Assembly (NCBI GenBank): GCA_029721515.1
Contig: CM056566.1
Span: 21,400,769-21,464,768, forward strand
Source of the DNA: Synanceia verrucosa
Lineage: Eukaryota > Chordata > Actinopteri > Perciformes > Synanceiidae
Length of the DNA: 64,000 bases
Direction of reading: 5' to 3'
Within the stretch, counting starts at the first letter, position 1. Each line of letters starts with the position of its first letter. A model generated the notes under the pieces. The model worked only from the letters and a program-made list of their open reading frames with translations. It ran no database searches and was not told the DNA's origin. Position numbers and translations under genes: made by a program. Shown here piece after piece: positions 46,540 through 58,889 of the stretch.

Positions 46540-47660
46540 TGATGCTATTGATTTTATTTACATTTCAGTTTCACCAAAACACACCCATCTCCTCCTCTAA
46601 AAGACATCTATCTACCTGAGGTAATGTGAAAAAAAATGTGTGGTACAATAAGGAGTGGGAATGACACGGCATAACAATATGATATTGTTTTAAATAACCA
46701 AATAAATGAATATATCGTAACTATTTTCTCTGCTTGTGAATTAATATTTTGGTATTAATTGACTTCACTAATTAGCTCTGAAAAAAATAGCACAGCAGTT
46801 TCACATAAGTAGTGTTATTTTTGCTGCGTTGACCCCCGCAATAAATCAATGCCCAGTATCATCACTAGGCATGGGAAAAAATATCAATATGGCAATATAT
46901 CACAATATCTTTTTTTTTTATATATATAATGTTGATTTTTAATTTCTTTAATTGATTTTTTTTCCCCCCAAAAAAGTCCTGTTTTGAGCCGATTGATCAC
47001 ATTCATACGGTAACTTTGAGAGCCCTAGTATATATATGTATGTATATATATGTATTTCTATGTGTTTATAAATATTTGTACACACTTATATACATACATA
47101 TATACAACTTGTATTTTAAGCTGCATTTTAAATTTCTCAGTGATCTATGTAGAATACCCACGACCCTATGAGGATAAGCGGTAGAAAATGGATGGATGAA
47201 TTATATAGAATATCACAATATAGATAATATATTATCACAATATTGTGACTCCAGTATCGTGATACATGTCGTATCGTGACGTCCTTGCCAATACCCAGCG
47301 CTCATAATCACAGGTTTCAAGGCTGAAAAAGTCACATTGAATGTCAGAACTTAGAGATTCCTGTATTTCAGTGTGTTAAACACATCCCTACAGGCTGAAT
47401 GCATCAATAGAGATAAAGAGGCTACTATTCACACCATTCATAGAACACATTTAAAAAAACACTGCTTATGGTTATATATTCATACATCTACCTGCCCATG
47501 TTAATACATATACATGTGTGCATACGCTGAATCCATCCCATCAGCACGGACTGTTCTAGTGCTTTCCATGCTGTGGCTCTTGCTAGAAGCTGTGTTCACC
47601 CTAACAGAGGACATGACAATCATGTGTAGGAAGACTCCTGTAGGGTCTCTGCTGACACCA
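46540..47660. other. Intergenic, crystallin A to B
   Basis: AT-rich with TA-type microsatellites (about 46,920 and 47,030-47,100). Near 47,160-47,200 is an inverted scrap of the teleost repeat at 18,612. An AATAAA at 46,700 may serve crystallin A. No coding signal. Confidence 0.4.
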
Positions 47661-47665
47661 GGCCT

Positions 47666-47717
47666 CATCTGAATAACAACAACACCCAGCAGCACCTGCT
47701 CCCACAGCGTATATAAA
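47666..47717 (+). promoter_or_regulatory. Crystallin B promoter: AATAACAAC motif and TATA box
   Basis: CATCTGAATAACAAC (47,666-47,680) precedes TATATAAA (47,710-47,717) by about 30 bp; the ATG is at 47,774. The upstream motif matches the one found before crystallins D, E, F and G. Confidence 0.6.
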
Positions 47718-47773
47718 GATGGACGCTTCGTATGGTTAAATAAACACAGGAAGCAGTTTGACCAGCAGTCATC

Positions 47774-48964
47774 ATGGGAAAGGTTTGTGTCCAGCTTTAC
47801 CTCAAGTACCCAACAAGTACACCACAGATAATGAAATATGCTGAATGTGACTTCTTCTGCTCCGTCAGATCATCTTCTACGAGGACAGGAACTTCGGAGG
47901 CCAGCACTATGAGTGCATGAGCGACTGCTCCGACCTGCACTCCATGTTCGCTCGCTGCCGCTCCATCAGGGTGGAGAGCGGCATGTTCATGATCTACGAC
48001 CGCCCCGGCTTCATGGGGAACCAATACTTCATGAAGAGGGGGGAGTACGCTGACTACATGAGCATGACGGGCATGAATGACTGTGTCAGGTCCTGCCGCA
48101 TGATCCCCATGGTAAGGCCTTCATATCCTCCAAACCTTTTCTAAATACAGGAAAAGAAGGTCGTAAATAATCTAAAGGGATTAAAGAACTGCATCTAAGC
48201 ATAAACAAATGGAAGTTAAGTGTTTCACCACTTGAATTAAGGAATAATTAAGCAGCCTATACCCTAAATTATATATTAAATAAAACTGTTTGTAGGAAAG
48301 TAAGAAATATAGGGTGTATATTTGGACTTTATTGAGCTGGATTTCCACAATTTTATCTACCAACTTTGTGGCTCATTTTAACTGTACCTGCTTAACTAAA
48401 GAGTGATAATATACAGCAAAGCACTGTTTTATAGCATAATACAATGGTTTAGTCTGAAGTTTGACATTTTAGAAATAATTCTCATTCAATTTCTACATCA
48501 TAAACAGCTCGTCTAGCTCTGTAGGACAGTAGAAAAAGTATGATCACTGTTTTCACGAACGCCCAAACAAAATGAGTTTGATTTAAATGGACTAAATGTT
48601 GACCTGTATGGCCATGTGTGCTATCAGTCTCCTCGTGTGACTCTTGATAAAGCAAATTAAATTATTTCCATGACCCTCTGACCCTCCGCAGCACAGTGGC
48701 AGCTTCAGGATGAGGCTCTATGAGCATTTCGACATGTCGGGTGAGATGATGGAGCTAACTGACAACTGCCCCAACCTCATGGACCGCTTCCACATGTCCA
48801 ACTTCAACTCCTGCAACGTGATGGACGGCCACTGGCTGCTGTACGAGCAGCCGAACTACAGGGGGCGCCACTACTACCTGAGGCCTGGCCATTACAGGAG
48901 CTTCAACGAGTGGAGCGGCAACAGCTCCAGGATCGGCTCCATCAGGCGAATCATGGACCTCTAA
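47774..48964 (+). CDS. crygm: Gamma-crystallin B (gamma-M type)
   Basis: Exons 47,774-47,782 (MGK), 47,869-48,111 (243 nt) and 48,692-48,964 (273 nt), 174 aa. The N-terminal domain has lost both core tryptophans (GMFMIYD and MSMTGM), while the C-terminal domain keeps them (GHWLLYE and NEWSG). Rich in Met, as expected of fish gamma-M crystallins of dense, high-index lenses. Ends RIGSIRRIMDL. AATAAA at 49,020-49,025 is the likely poly(A) signal. Confidence 0.92.
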
Positions 48965-49029
48965 AGACAGGAGGCCGGTCCTCGTTAAATGTCTGCTCTT
49001 TGCTTTGTTTCACACGCTGAATAAAATGG

Positions 49030-49940
49030 CGTCAGTGCTCAATTGTATCGAGTTTTGTTCTTGCTCTCTGCGTCTGGAGGGCTTGTTTTCTCACCGGGAT
49101 GTGAAGGGGTCGTGGCCTGACCTCCTGACTCTCATCAGAGGCTTGAATAAAATCCTGCAAGCGCTGACACCGAGAGACTCGAGCCTTATCTATTGTAGAG
49201 CTGAAAGAAAGAAACATCATATTACATGATATTAGTCAGGAGACAGAGCTTCCGCTAATGTCACGGCAGGTCGAGCATGAAATTTAAACTAGAAATGCGA
49301 TCTCAAAACTCCATGAGGATCATGGTTTTTTTGACCAAAAAGTCCAGAATAGCTGCCAAAACAACTTTGTGGTTTGACTATTTCCTCCACATTTAGATTA
49401 ATCTAAGTAAAGTATCCTGCAAATTAATACTACGATAAAGATTTAAGCCTGCTGTTGTTACTGGTTTGGACAGAAATGAACTTCTCCAGCAGAGGGCAGA
49501 AGTGACACAAGCTCAAACTATCCATGAGGTCCGTGACTAGTCATGGTCACTGGTCAGTGTTAAAGGCATTATCAACAATAATAATAATGATATTTTTAGC
49601 TTAATTCAGACAAAAGGCATTAACACTGGGAGGTTATGATGAGAGCTAACAGAAACGTCTCATACCAAGAACTCTACTCATGCCACAAATTATCCACCCA
49701 TGAGCTTAACTACAAAATAAAAGACCACCTAGTTGTAGGAGTGGTGCAAAAACACACCACAAAGAGCTCATGACTAAAACTTCCTGCCACATCAACACCA
49801 AACCAAACCCTGTAACAACCTGTCAGCTCTCACCTGTACAAACACAACCCCCTCCGCATCTCTTCAGGGTGACGCCACGGCACAAACGCCAAAGATTCCT
49901 GGCTATTACAATATGAATGAAAACGTGCAGAGTTCACATT
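49030..49940. other. Intergenic, crystallin B to C
   Basis: No coding exon, RNA gene or clear repeat recognised. Confidence 0.4.
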
Positions 49941-49950
49941 TCACATGCAC

Positions 49951-49957
49951 TATATAG
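49951..49957 (+). promoter_or_regulatory. TATA box of crystallin C
   Basis: TATATAG 63 bp before the ATG at 50,020. The TTTGAATAACAAT motif of other copies is not clearly present; ATTACAATATGAATG at about 49,907 is only loosely similar. Confidence 0.5.
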
Positions 49958-50019
49958 GTGACAGGTGGGAGTCTTCAGAGAGATGGATGGATCACACAGG
50001 ACGAAGCAAACAGGCCAAC

Positions 50020-51391
50020 ATGGGGAAGGTAAACATCGCAGCTCCCAGCCAGAGCATCTGTTCATGTTGGTATGGGAGGGAAATGCTTTTATTGTGGAGT
50101 AAACAACCTGCAAACAGGCCTAAAAGCAACATGGAAATATCCAGAATATGAAAGAAAATTGCATTGTTTCTTTCTTTGTCTACAATGAAAAATCTATTTC
50201 TAAAGAAAATACATCACCTTTGATGCCTAGATTATCTTCTATGAGGAAAAAAACTACTCTGGACGCAGTTTTGAGTTCAGCAGTGACCAGGCCGACCTGA
50301 CGTGCCTCCTCAAACACTGCAACTCCATCAAGGTGGAGAACGGCTGCTTCATGATCTACGAAAAGACCAACTATACTGGGAACCAGTACTGCCTGAAGAG
50401 AGGAGAGTATCCGGATTATCATCACTGGATGGGCGTCAACGACTTGGTCTGTTCCTGTCGCATCATCCACATGGTGAGCTTAACACCAACCAGGGTTGCA
50501 AAACTGTATAACTTTATTAAATACTGGATTTTTAGTATGATCATCAGGATTCCTGTAACCCCTTAAAAAGTCTTAAATTAAAATCGGGGAAATTAAGGTC
50601 TGTTTAAATTGTTTTAAATGTACCATAAATTTGCTGTAGGTATTAAATTTTCAGATGGTGCGTTTAATGCCAATAGGAAAACACGGTATTCAGAGATTTA
50701 CTGCAATTTTGCACATTATTTTGTTCACAAAGTTCACTTTGTTCTTTAAAGTTGTAGAAAAAAAGTGCTATGACTTCAATTTATATTGTTGTTGCAAGTT
50801 GCAAGGGCTGAAAAAAAAATCATGAAGAAATTATCAGTGATTAATTGGGTTTTTTTTCTGCTAAATTTTGATATTGGCATCGGCTTCAAGAACTCCATAT
50901 CAGTCAAGCCCTACAATAAACTGACTATTTTTATGACATTCTTGGGTCTTAAATTATATTTGTTGAGGTCTTTAAAAGTATTAAATTTGACTTTTAAAAT
51001 AGATAATAAAAATATATACATATACAGTATATACAGAAATTAGCCTCTTAAACTGTTGAATGTAATAACATTATGAACTGTGATGTACTAAATGATTCCC
51101 CTCTCCTCTTAAAACCAGCAGCCCGGGTCCTTTAACGTTCGCCTGTATGAGCGGATCGAGTTTGGCGGGCAGATGATGGACCTGGCGGACGACTGTCCCA
51201 GCATCATGGACCGCTTCCACTTGAAGGACATCTTCTCCTGCAACGTAACCAACGGCAACTGGCTCTTCTATGAGCAGCCGAACTACCAGGGTAGGATGTA
51301 CCTGATAAGGCCCGGAGAGTACACCAGGTTCAGCGAGTGGGGCGGCCGGAGCGCCAGGGTCGGCTCCATCAAACGAATCCTGGACTACTGA
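50020..51391 (+). CDS. Gamma-crystallin C (divergent)
   Basis: Exons 50,020-50,028 (MGK), 50,231-50,473 (243 nt) and 51,119-51,391 (273 nt), 174 aa. It keeps three core tryptophans (HHWMGV, GNWLFYE, SEWGG), with Phe at the first site (GCFMIYE). The N-terminal domain is the most divergent in the cluster (EEKNYSGRSFEFSSDQADL). The second intron holds a CAGGGTTC-type MITE. CAGCAG at the exon 3 acceptor allows a one-codon difference. The gene looks intact, though codon and residue drift suggest relaxed or altered selection. Confidence 0.88.
50545..51002. mobile_element. CAGGGTTC-type MITE in crystallin C intron 2
   Basis: Starts CAGGATTCCTGTAACCCC and runs to TTAAATTTGACTTTTAAAAT. It shares TTTTCAGATGGTGCGTTTAA and TGCCAATAGGAAAACAC with the other copies. 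The right terminus is missing. Confidence 0.6.
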
Positions 51392-51509
51392 TCCGTTCTG
51401 GAGGATCTCAGAGATACATGGGTGTTTGAAAAAAAGCTTCTGCTCAGATAATAACCTAACACACACACACTGTACGTGACGCTCAGTTATTTTCTGAAAT
51501 CATTAAAAA

Positions 51510-52071
51510 CTTCTGAAGTGTTAGTCAGAATCAGAAAAGTTGATTGCCTGATGGACTCCTCATACGTCGAGAACAACAACAATTTTTTTTTTTTTTGGGG
51601 GGGGGGTCCTGCTGTTGCTCAAACAATCACCACCGTAATAAAGCAATTACAAAACGGAGTTGTCATAGTCCCTTCAGTTGAGAATACTTCCCTTCCTAAA
51701 CGCAGAACACGCACTGTGCTTGGGGCCTCAACCTCAACCATGAGGGGCCCCTTTTTGCACAAGGGGACGCATATGTGCATGTGCGCAATGGATGCACATG
51801 TGCACTACCGCGAGACGGGTGGCGCGTACATCATCAAATCAGCTCGAGGAAGGAGATAAGAGACCGCGAATGCATCGCTGCAATGACTGACAGCACGCAA
51901 CATCTGACCAATCAGAGAGGAGCGCTGGCACGAACTAACAGGGCGAGTGAGGAGTTGTTATGTTGTCCGAAAGACATCATGAGTTGGGAGCGAAACGGAT
52001 ATGTTGTTAAAATCAAACTTCGTGGCACAGTTTACCTGATTTTGACACTGTTTTAATATAACACAATACAT
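51510..52071. other. Intergenic with CpG-rich repeat-like stretch
   Basis: About 51,700-51,960 is richer in GC than its surroundings (AAGGGGACGCATATGTGCAT, then ACTACCGCGAGACGGGTGGC). Short open frames exist but match nothing I know. It adjoins the hAT-like repeat at 52,072 and may belong to it. Confidence 0.35.
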
Positions 52072-52690
52072 TTTAGTGATATTTTGACTATAATTCCCAT
52101 ATTAGTGAAAAGAACAACATGACAGTTACTTGGTAGAGGAAGAACTGAATGAATAAATGCAGAGTTTTCTTCAGAAATATGAGCTAATATGTGGAGAAAA
52201 GTGAGCTAGCTTATAAACTATGGACAAAGCTAGGACTAGCTAACAGGCTAATGTTCCAGAACTTTCCATCACATGAACCACTAACAGACCCACCTTACCT
52301 ATGAAAGAACTGGTGACAAACTGTCCACTCTTCACTTCTTTCTCCTGTCTGAACTTTTTTACTTTTCTTTTTTTACTCCCTGACTTTTTAGACATCCTGT
52401 CGTCTCCTCCTCCACTAGCTAAGTAGCTATCTGTTAGCTCTCTGCAGGCTGTCTGACGGAGCAGCTGGACTGAACCATTTTACTAAATAGAGGGGGGGAG
52501 TTGAGAAATGTTTCCACAACAAACAAACTTTGTATTACCAATACATTATAAATAAAATATATGTTTTACTGTGAGTTTATGACTGATTGTCATGTTTTTT
52601 GTCAGTATTATAATTATATTAGGGGTCTCCCCTGTCAATTATGGACCCCTAGAATCCATGCTGATACGTATTATTGGTAGTGATTATACA
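52072..52690 (-). mobile_element. hAT-like transposon 5' fragment, copy 1
   Basis: About 620 bp, nearly identical to 60,102-60,741. On the minus strand both copies carry a short exon-like frame starting at ATG (52,393-52,395): MSKKSGSKKRKVKKFRQEK, followed after 13 more codons by a GTAAGG donor at 52,298. A KSG-x-KRK-type start is seen in hAT-family, ZMYM-like transposase genes. No catalytic part is present. Confidence 0.5.
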
Positions 52691-53060
52691 CTAATTTTGG
52701 AATTAAAAATTGAAATTTTTTGAGTAGTATACCTGCGTATCACCTACTGAACTGCACTGATCTATGACGTGTCAGAGAATCTTTCACATGCAGTATTATT
52801 TATGTTACCTCACAAATCAAAACATGTCTAAAATATCTCTTTAGCTGATAGATTATCACGTGTGGGCTCCATTAAATATCAGCTCGGTCTTGCTGACGCT
52901 GTGCAGCACACAGTCTACCGGTCTATTGTACAGTGGCTCTTTCTGGGGGGAAATTGTGATGAACATGGTGGACCGAACAATAACTCATTGCACACCAGGA
53001 GTCATCTCCACATAAAGAGATGTCTCCCACCCTCCCGTCCCTGATCCATCATCACTGTGA
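52691..53060. other. Intergenic, upstream of crystallin D
   Basis: No coding signal recognised between the transposon fragment and the crystallin D promoter. Confidence 0.35.
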
Positions 53061-53067
53061 GGGATAT

Positions 53068-53132
53068 ATTTGAATGACAATACTTTATGCTGTGCAATCA
53101 AACAGCCACCTTTTCATTCTGTTTTTTATAAA
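53068..53132 (+). promoter_or_regulatory. Crystallin D promoter: TTTGAATGACAAT motif and TATA box
   Basis: ATTTGAATGACAAT (53,068-53,081) lies about 45 bp before TATAAA (53,127-53,132). The ATG is at 53,194. Confidence 0.6.
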
Positions 53133-53193
53133 GCACAGTGGCTTGGCTCAGGGAATGCACTGACTGCTAATACAGTCTGATGCTAACCTAACC

Positions 53194-53928
53194 ATGGGAA
53201 AGGTAAAGCATACACTATCCAAACCTTCTTTGCAAACTGAATAATACTGACTTTTTTGTCCTCTGCTTGACCGCACATCCACACAGAAAACCTTCACGTG
53301 TGTGCAACCGCTTTTGCAGATCATATTTTACGAAGACAGGAACTTCCAGGGGCGCTCTCACGAGTGCAGCAGCGACAGCGCCGACCTTCACTCCTACTTC
53401 AACAGATGCAACTCCATCAGGGTGGAGAGCGGCTGCTTCATGGTCTATGAGAGGCCCAACTACATGGGCAACCAGTTCTACCTGAGGAGGGGCGAGTACT
53501 CTGACAACCAGCGTGTGATCGGCATGAGCGACTGTGTCAGATCCTGTCGTATGATTCCTGAGGTAGGTCTTTAAATGTAAGCTATAAGTCATTGATACAG
53601 TGATTATTATTGTGCTGCACATATAACGGCAGAGTTTTCCATCCTGCTGCAGCACCAGGGCTCCTACAGGATGAGGCTTTATGAACGATTCGACATGTCT
53701 GGCCAGATGCACGAGCTAGTGGACGACTGCCCAAACCTGCAGGACCGCCTCAGCATGTCTGACTTCAACTCCTGTAATGTGATGGACGGCCACTGGCTGC
53801 TGTACGACCAACCCAACTACAAAGGCAGGGCATACTACCTGAGGCCAGGGGAGTACAGGAGATACAGCGACTGGGGAGGCATCAGCCCCAGAGTCGGCTC
53901 CCTCAGAAGAATCACTGACTTAAACTAA
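53194..53928 (+). CDS. crygm: Gamma-crystallin D (gamma-M type)
   Basis: Exons 53,194-53,202 (MGK), 53,320-53,562 (243 nt) and 53,653-53,928 (276 nt), 175 aa. The introns are very short (117 and 90 bp). Both N-domain core tryptophans are lost (GCFMVYE and QRVIGM) and both C-domain ones are kept (GHWLLYD and SDWGG). It resembles B most in the C-terminal domain (RMRLYERFDMSGQMHELVDD). AATAAA at 53,988-53,993 is a good poly(A) signal. Confidence 0.92.
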
Positions 53929-53993
53929 AGTCGAGCTTTGTTTCAATGCAATCGTTCTCCGAGTTTAACTGTTTTCACTGTTTTGGCAATAAA

Positions 53994-55420
53994 CTGCTTC
54001 ATAAACACTCACAGTTGAGAGATGCAAAATGTGTGAGTTCTTTCAGCCGATTGAGACTAAAATCACCCATAGCTGCTGGTTTACTGGTGCTGTGTAGTTT
54101 AATCTCCTCACTGCTTAGGCTAAAATACCAAACAACGCATGAGTTCCCCCACTTTGTGCCCCCGATGGACAGGATTAGCTGGTCGCCACACTGGCAGAAT
54201 TTATCCATATGATAAACACATGTAGAAAGCAGCAGCAGAGACTGTTGATGAAAATGTGGCAAATGATCCTGAATATGAGGTAAACAGTAAAAAATCAGGA
54301 TGGATGCAGTAAAGCAGGAAAACAGGCAATGTCTCAAAGTAATATACGACAAATAGAAGGAGGGCATGTTTGTAAAAGTACAGCACAAAAACATCAAAAC
54401 ACCACTCTTATCATAGTTTTACCAGAAATAAAAACTTAAGATGATGAATGAATGAGAATCACACATACTCTGATTATAGTTGTGTTGACATTAAGAAAAG
54501 AAATTGCGTCCTAACAGTAAAAAAACAACATTTTATGACAAAAATCATCCAAAATTGACTGTGGGAAAAAAAACATAAATGTACCTATTTTTTTTATCAC
54601 CAGAGATAAAAAAAATATTCATGTGTTTTGCTTTCAGTATCTCATTCATAGTTATTGTTTATAACTAAATCATACCAAATATTAATATCAAACCTGACAG
54701 ATGACCTCATTTACATTCAAACATAAAGACAACCTTATATTTTACAGCTTTTATAACTATACAGAGTGAAAGTTAAATATCATCTATCGGATGATATTCA
54801 TAGATAAACCTTTATGACACCAAATGACCAAATATTTCCCATGACACCACAGAGAATATCTTTCATCGTAGATTTGTGACTGATGTAATTAAACAAACAA
54901 CACAAACGACCTGTAGTAAACACCAGTGTCATAAATGAAAGTAATATCTGGCAGTAATGTTATAATATCAGAGAAAAAGACAAACATGGCTGTGAGACAT
55001 CAAGGGAATTGTAGTCCATTAAGTGAAACTTATTGAAGAAACTACAGTGTTACTGAATGTGTTGTTAGTACACTAGGTAAAGGCCAACATACAGCACTAA
55101 TAAAATCTTAACGTCCTGTGTAGCACACTGTCCACTCACTTATTTGCATACAGCGGGATGAGACTGAGTGTTAGAGCCACTAAATGGCTTCCTGCTCTGT
55201 TACGCAACATATTTAATGCCAAAGGGCTGTTCCATGTTGTTCTGCAGCCATTGTCCACTGGATGTGTGGATACCATACTAGTCTTTTCCTTTGTCCATGT
55301 GTGTCAAAAACACCAAACCAGTTAATTACTTATCCTTTTTTTTCAAATACAAATCCATATTTCTGACCTGGGCTCCAACAAAAAGGTAAACATGTGCCAG
55401 TAGCCTTCAATTATAACTAT
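53994..55420. other. Intergenic, crystallin D to E
   Basis: AT-rich DNA. I see no coding exon, tandem array or recognisable transposon. Confidence 0.4.
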
Positions 55421-55426
55421 GAGAGG

Positions 55427-55468
55427 ATTTGAATAACAATGCTTTGTTTGTCAAGAGGTGGTATAAAA
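55427..55468 (+). promoter_or_regulatory. Crystallin E promoter: TTTGAATAACAAT motif and TATA box
   Basis: ATTTGAATAACAAT (55,427-55,440) is 21 bp before TATAAAA (55,462-55,468). The ATG is at 55,506. AACAAT fits a SOX core. Confidence 0.65.
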
Positions 55469-55505
55469 AGCCCTGAAAACATGGGGAATCTCTCCAACGG
55501 AGACC

Positions 55506-56269
55506 ATGGGCAAGGTAAGTGCTGTTTTTCCTCTCTGCTCACATCCAGTGTTCGTCCCTGCAGTGGTTTTAACCAGGTTAATTGTCTTTTTGCTGAAAAA
55601 TGTCTTTTGTGACACTTTTATTCCCCGCTAGATTATCTTTTACGAGGACAAGAACTTCCAGGGTCGGAGCTATGAGTGCAGCAATGACTGCACGGACCTT
55701 CACTCGTACTTCAGCCGCTGTAACTCCATCAGGGTGGAGAGCGGCTGCTTCATGATTTATGAGCGACCCAACTTCATGGGCCACCAGTACTTCATGAGGA
55801 GGGGCGAGTATGCCGACTACCAGAGGTGGATGGGCTTCAGCAGCTGTATTCGCTCCTGCAGGATGATCCCACTGGTAAGAGGATTATACTTTAAAGCCTG
55901 TGATTATTTGAAGTCCGGATGGATGAATGTGGAGTGCAGATCCCAACACTTGTTGAGTTTGATTAGTCACAAGCTTGTGGTCGTCTGGTCCCACAGTATC
56001 GAGGCTCGTACAGATTGCGCATCTACGAGAAGCCCGACTTCAGCGGTCACATGATGGAGTTCATGGATGACTGTCCCTGTGTGTCTGACCGTTTCCATCA
56101 CCGCCACGTCTACTCCAGTAACGTTATGAATGGCTTCTGGATCTTCTATGAGTACCCCAACTACCGAGGCAGACAGTACTTCCTGAGGCCTGGCGAGTAC
56201 AGGAGGTACCGCGACTGGTGCGCCACCTGCGCCATCGTCGGCTCCTTCAGGAGGGTCACCGAATTTTAG
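55506..56269 (+). CDS. Gamma-crystallin E (three-tryptophan type)
   Basis: Exons 55,506-55,514 (MGK), 55,632-55,874 (243 nt) and 55,997-56,269 (273 nt), 174 aa. Core tryptophans remain at three sites (QRWMGF, GFWIFYE, RDWCATC); the first is Phe (GCFMIYE). The C-terminal domain pairs best with crystallin A (CATCA, then GSFRRVTEF against CATTGSFRRITDF). That suggests A and E are a related pair separated by other copies. ATTAAA at 56,312 and AATAAA at 56,411-56,416 are candidate poly(A) signals. Confidence 0.92.
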
Positions 56270-56419
56270 ATGCTGAGCCAAACCTTGCTGTAAATATCAA
56301 ACACTTAGTCTATTAAAGATGTTGAATTTTTAATCTCCTCTGTGAATGTGTTTTTATTTTGTCAATGTGTGATTTTGGCCTTGAGGAAGTCAACGGAGCC
56401 TCACAAAGACAATAAAAGC

Positions 56420-57206
56420 TTGTAATTATTTTGTACTTACTGTGGACAGAAACTACTGTATTCATTCCTTATCTACAAGTAATAAGAGGGATAACCAGCC
56501 ATTAAACTCCAAAGAGGACAACACTTTTATTGTTTTGGACTCATTCACTGTTGTTCTCTGTTTAATATTATAAATATATCATCAATATATTGCTAATATT
56601 ATAAATTACTATATCCAATCATAAAGTGATACCATTATAAACCCATACATCATCAGCATACATTGTGTTACCACATAATTCAATTGCATTCAAAAATATA
56701 ACAATTAGGCCTACTTATAAATTCCTCAATAACAAGGCAATCAATTATTTTTTGAATTATGATAAAAGCAATACACTTCATATTCAATAATTTAACTTAA
56801 TTTTTAAGTAACAATAACAAGACAATGACAGACAGAAAAATACTGTTTGTGTAACAAAGTGTTCATGGTTAGGGTTGTTAACTTACATATTTTACTGAAT
56901 TATATTGTTATTTTAGGCCCAACCATGATGTTTTTCCTAAACTACAAGTTTTGTTTGACAGGTAAAGGGTGCTTTAACTGTTGTGCATTAATAGGAAGAT
57001 ATCATACATGGCTAAAATATCATACAAACTGCCATATGAGAGTATGATGAACCAGCAGAAGTCACTTTGCTTATCCAGTTGCACGTCTACTTTTTTGCTA
57101 GTCATTGTCAACAGAGATCAGTGAAAAGAAAGACCAAAGAGTTGGAAGAGTTTCCATCCAAATTTAAGATACATTTCCATAAATCTATGCGGAAAACAAA
57201 GTGATC
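56420..57206. other. Intergenic, crystallin E to MITE
   Basis: AT-rich with short ATTATAAAT-like runs. No gene recognised. Confidence 0.4.
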
Positions 57207-57460
57207 AAAGTGGTTTTTCGCTGATAGCTGTCTCCTGCAGCCTGTGAGTAATACTGGGGCTTCTGGGAGATGTAGTCAGAGCATAAAGAGACGGTATACA
57301 CCACAGAGATCAAAACAGGAAGTGGAGACGATCGAGATTAGAGAGCAAAACAAACAGAATGTGGAGAAAAAGTGGTGATTTTGGTGAAAGTGTCCTCTAC
57401 TCTACCTCTGATAAAACAAGAATGGAACAAGGTAAAAACAAACATTTGTTTAGATAATAA
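57207..57460 (-). mobile_element. TTAA MITE fragment
   Basis: Reverse-oriented piece of the TTAA MITE (AAAGTGGTTTTTCGCTG to ACAAGGTAAAAACAAAC). Both TTAA ends are missing. Confidence 0.6.
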
Positions 57461-58014
57461 TTATGGTATTCACATGAAAAAAATCTAATTGCCTTTTAAA
57501 AAACACTGCCAAACAGAAAGCATTGGTTTCATTCATTGCTGTTTTCACACTAGTTTTGATACAATTTTTGAAATAACGTGCATTAATTTGAATAAGTGAC
57601 GCTTATAAATCCTTGAATGGCCTTTGATTGTAGGAGGTGTATCTTACAAAATATTGGTTTCGTTAAATATCTGTGTTGCCATAAATTGCCTTTTGGTTTC
57701 CATAAGATTGCAAGAAATTACAGTCTTTTAATCTATAACACAGGCCAGCTTTGAGAAAACACAGAGTCAGTATGTTTAATTCTTTCTACTGCCTGAATAT
57801 CTGCACTGCTTCTGGGTTTGTCCACAGATGATTTTACTGTGATCAGACCATATGTGGAGAACCTTCTGACTCATAAAGGAGCGCAAACAAAGCTAATGCT
57901 TATAATAAACAATGCAGATGACGGCTGCCAGAAATGTATGGATGGAGAACCATTGTTTCACATTTATAGGCCCCGTTCAGCAAAAGCCATAGTGCCAATT
58001 CATCAGCTTTGCAC

Positions 58015-58058
58015 ATTTGAATAACAACACATCATGGTCCCAGGGGTTTTGTATAAAA
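58015..58058 (+). promoter_or_regulatory. Crystallin F promoter: TTTGAATAACAAC motif and TATA box
   Basis: ATTTGAATAACAAC (58,015-58,028) is 23 bp before TATAAAA (58,052-58,058). The ATG is at 58,127. Confidence 0.65.
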
Positions 58059-58126
58059 AGGCACAGGAGTCATGGAGTTGGCAGAGCAAGTTGAACCATC
58101 CACTGGGAACAACCTAAACCACCATC

Positions 58127-58852
58127 ATGGGCAAGGTAATGGGGTGTTTACTGATGCAGCATAAATACATAAGAAGCTTAAGGTCAGCACTAATGCGAAC
58201 ACTATTTGGTTCTTAAATCCACATCTACCCCCTGCTCTCTTTTTCAGATCATCTTCTACGAGGACAGGAACTTCCAGGGTCGCTCCTATGAGTGCATGAG
58301 CGACTGCTCTGACATGTCCTCCTACCTGAGCAGGTGCCAGTCCTGCAGGGTGGAGAGCGGCTGCTTCATGGTCTACGAGCGTCCCAACTACATGGGCATG
58401 CAGTTCTTCATGAGGAGGGGCGAGTACCACGACATGCAGCGCATGATGAGCATGGGAATGATGTTCGACAACATCAGATCCTGCAGAATGATCCCCTATG
58501 TAAGGGACCGTTTGTTTTTTTATACATTATAATTTTTATTGCGCCCTTACTTAAGTTTCCCTGTATTCTATTACAGCACAGAGGCCAGTTCAGGATGAGG
58601 ATCTACGAGAGGGAGAACTTTGGCGGTCAGATGCATGAACTGATGGACGACTGTGACAACATCATGGACCGTTACCGTATGAACGACTGCATGTCCTGCA
58701 ACGTGATGGACGGCCACTGGCTGATGTACGAGCAGCCCCACTACAGAGGCAGGATGATGTACATGAGGCCTGGAGAGTACAGGAGCTTCAGGGAGATGGG
58801 CTGGAGCGGCTCCAGGTTCATGAGCATGAGGCGCATCACCGATATTTGCTAG
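58127..58852 (+). CDS. crygm2: Gamma-M crystallin F (methionine-rich, M2-like)
   Basis: Exons 58,127-58,135 (MGK), 58,248-58,499 (252 nt, three codons longer than usual) and 58,577-58,852 (276 nt), 178 aa. About 28 residues are Met (near 16%). The added codons lie in the stretch HDMQRMMSMGMMFDNIRSCR, a signature I associate with fish gamma-M2 crystallins. The N domain has no core tryptophan. The C domain keeps GHWLMYE and a displaced REMGWSG. Cys is also frequent (SRCQSCRVESGCF, NDCMSCNV). AATAAA at 58,878-58,883. I cannot say which numbered M2 paralogue this is. Confidence 0.93.
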
Positions 58853-58889
58853 ACATCTGTATTTGACTAAATAGTAAAATAAAGCAAAG

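Noticed and set aside
57818..58024. 68-codon plus-strand frame just upstream of crystallin F
   Set aside because: It overlaps the promoter motif of crystallin F, has no recognisable domain, and no splice logic links it to the crystallin gene.
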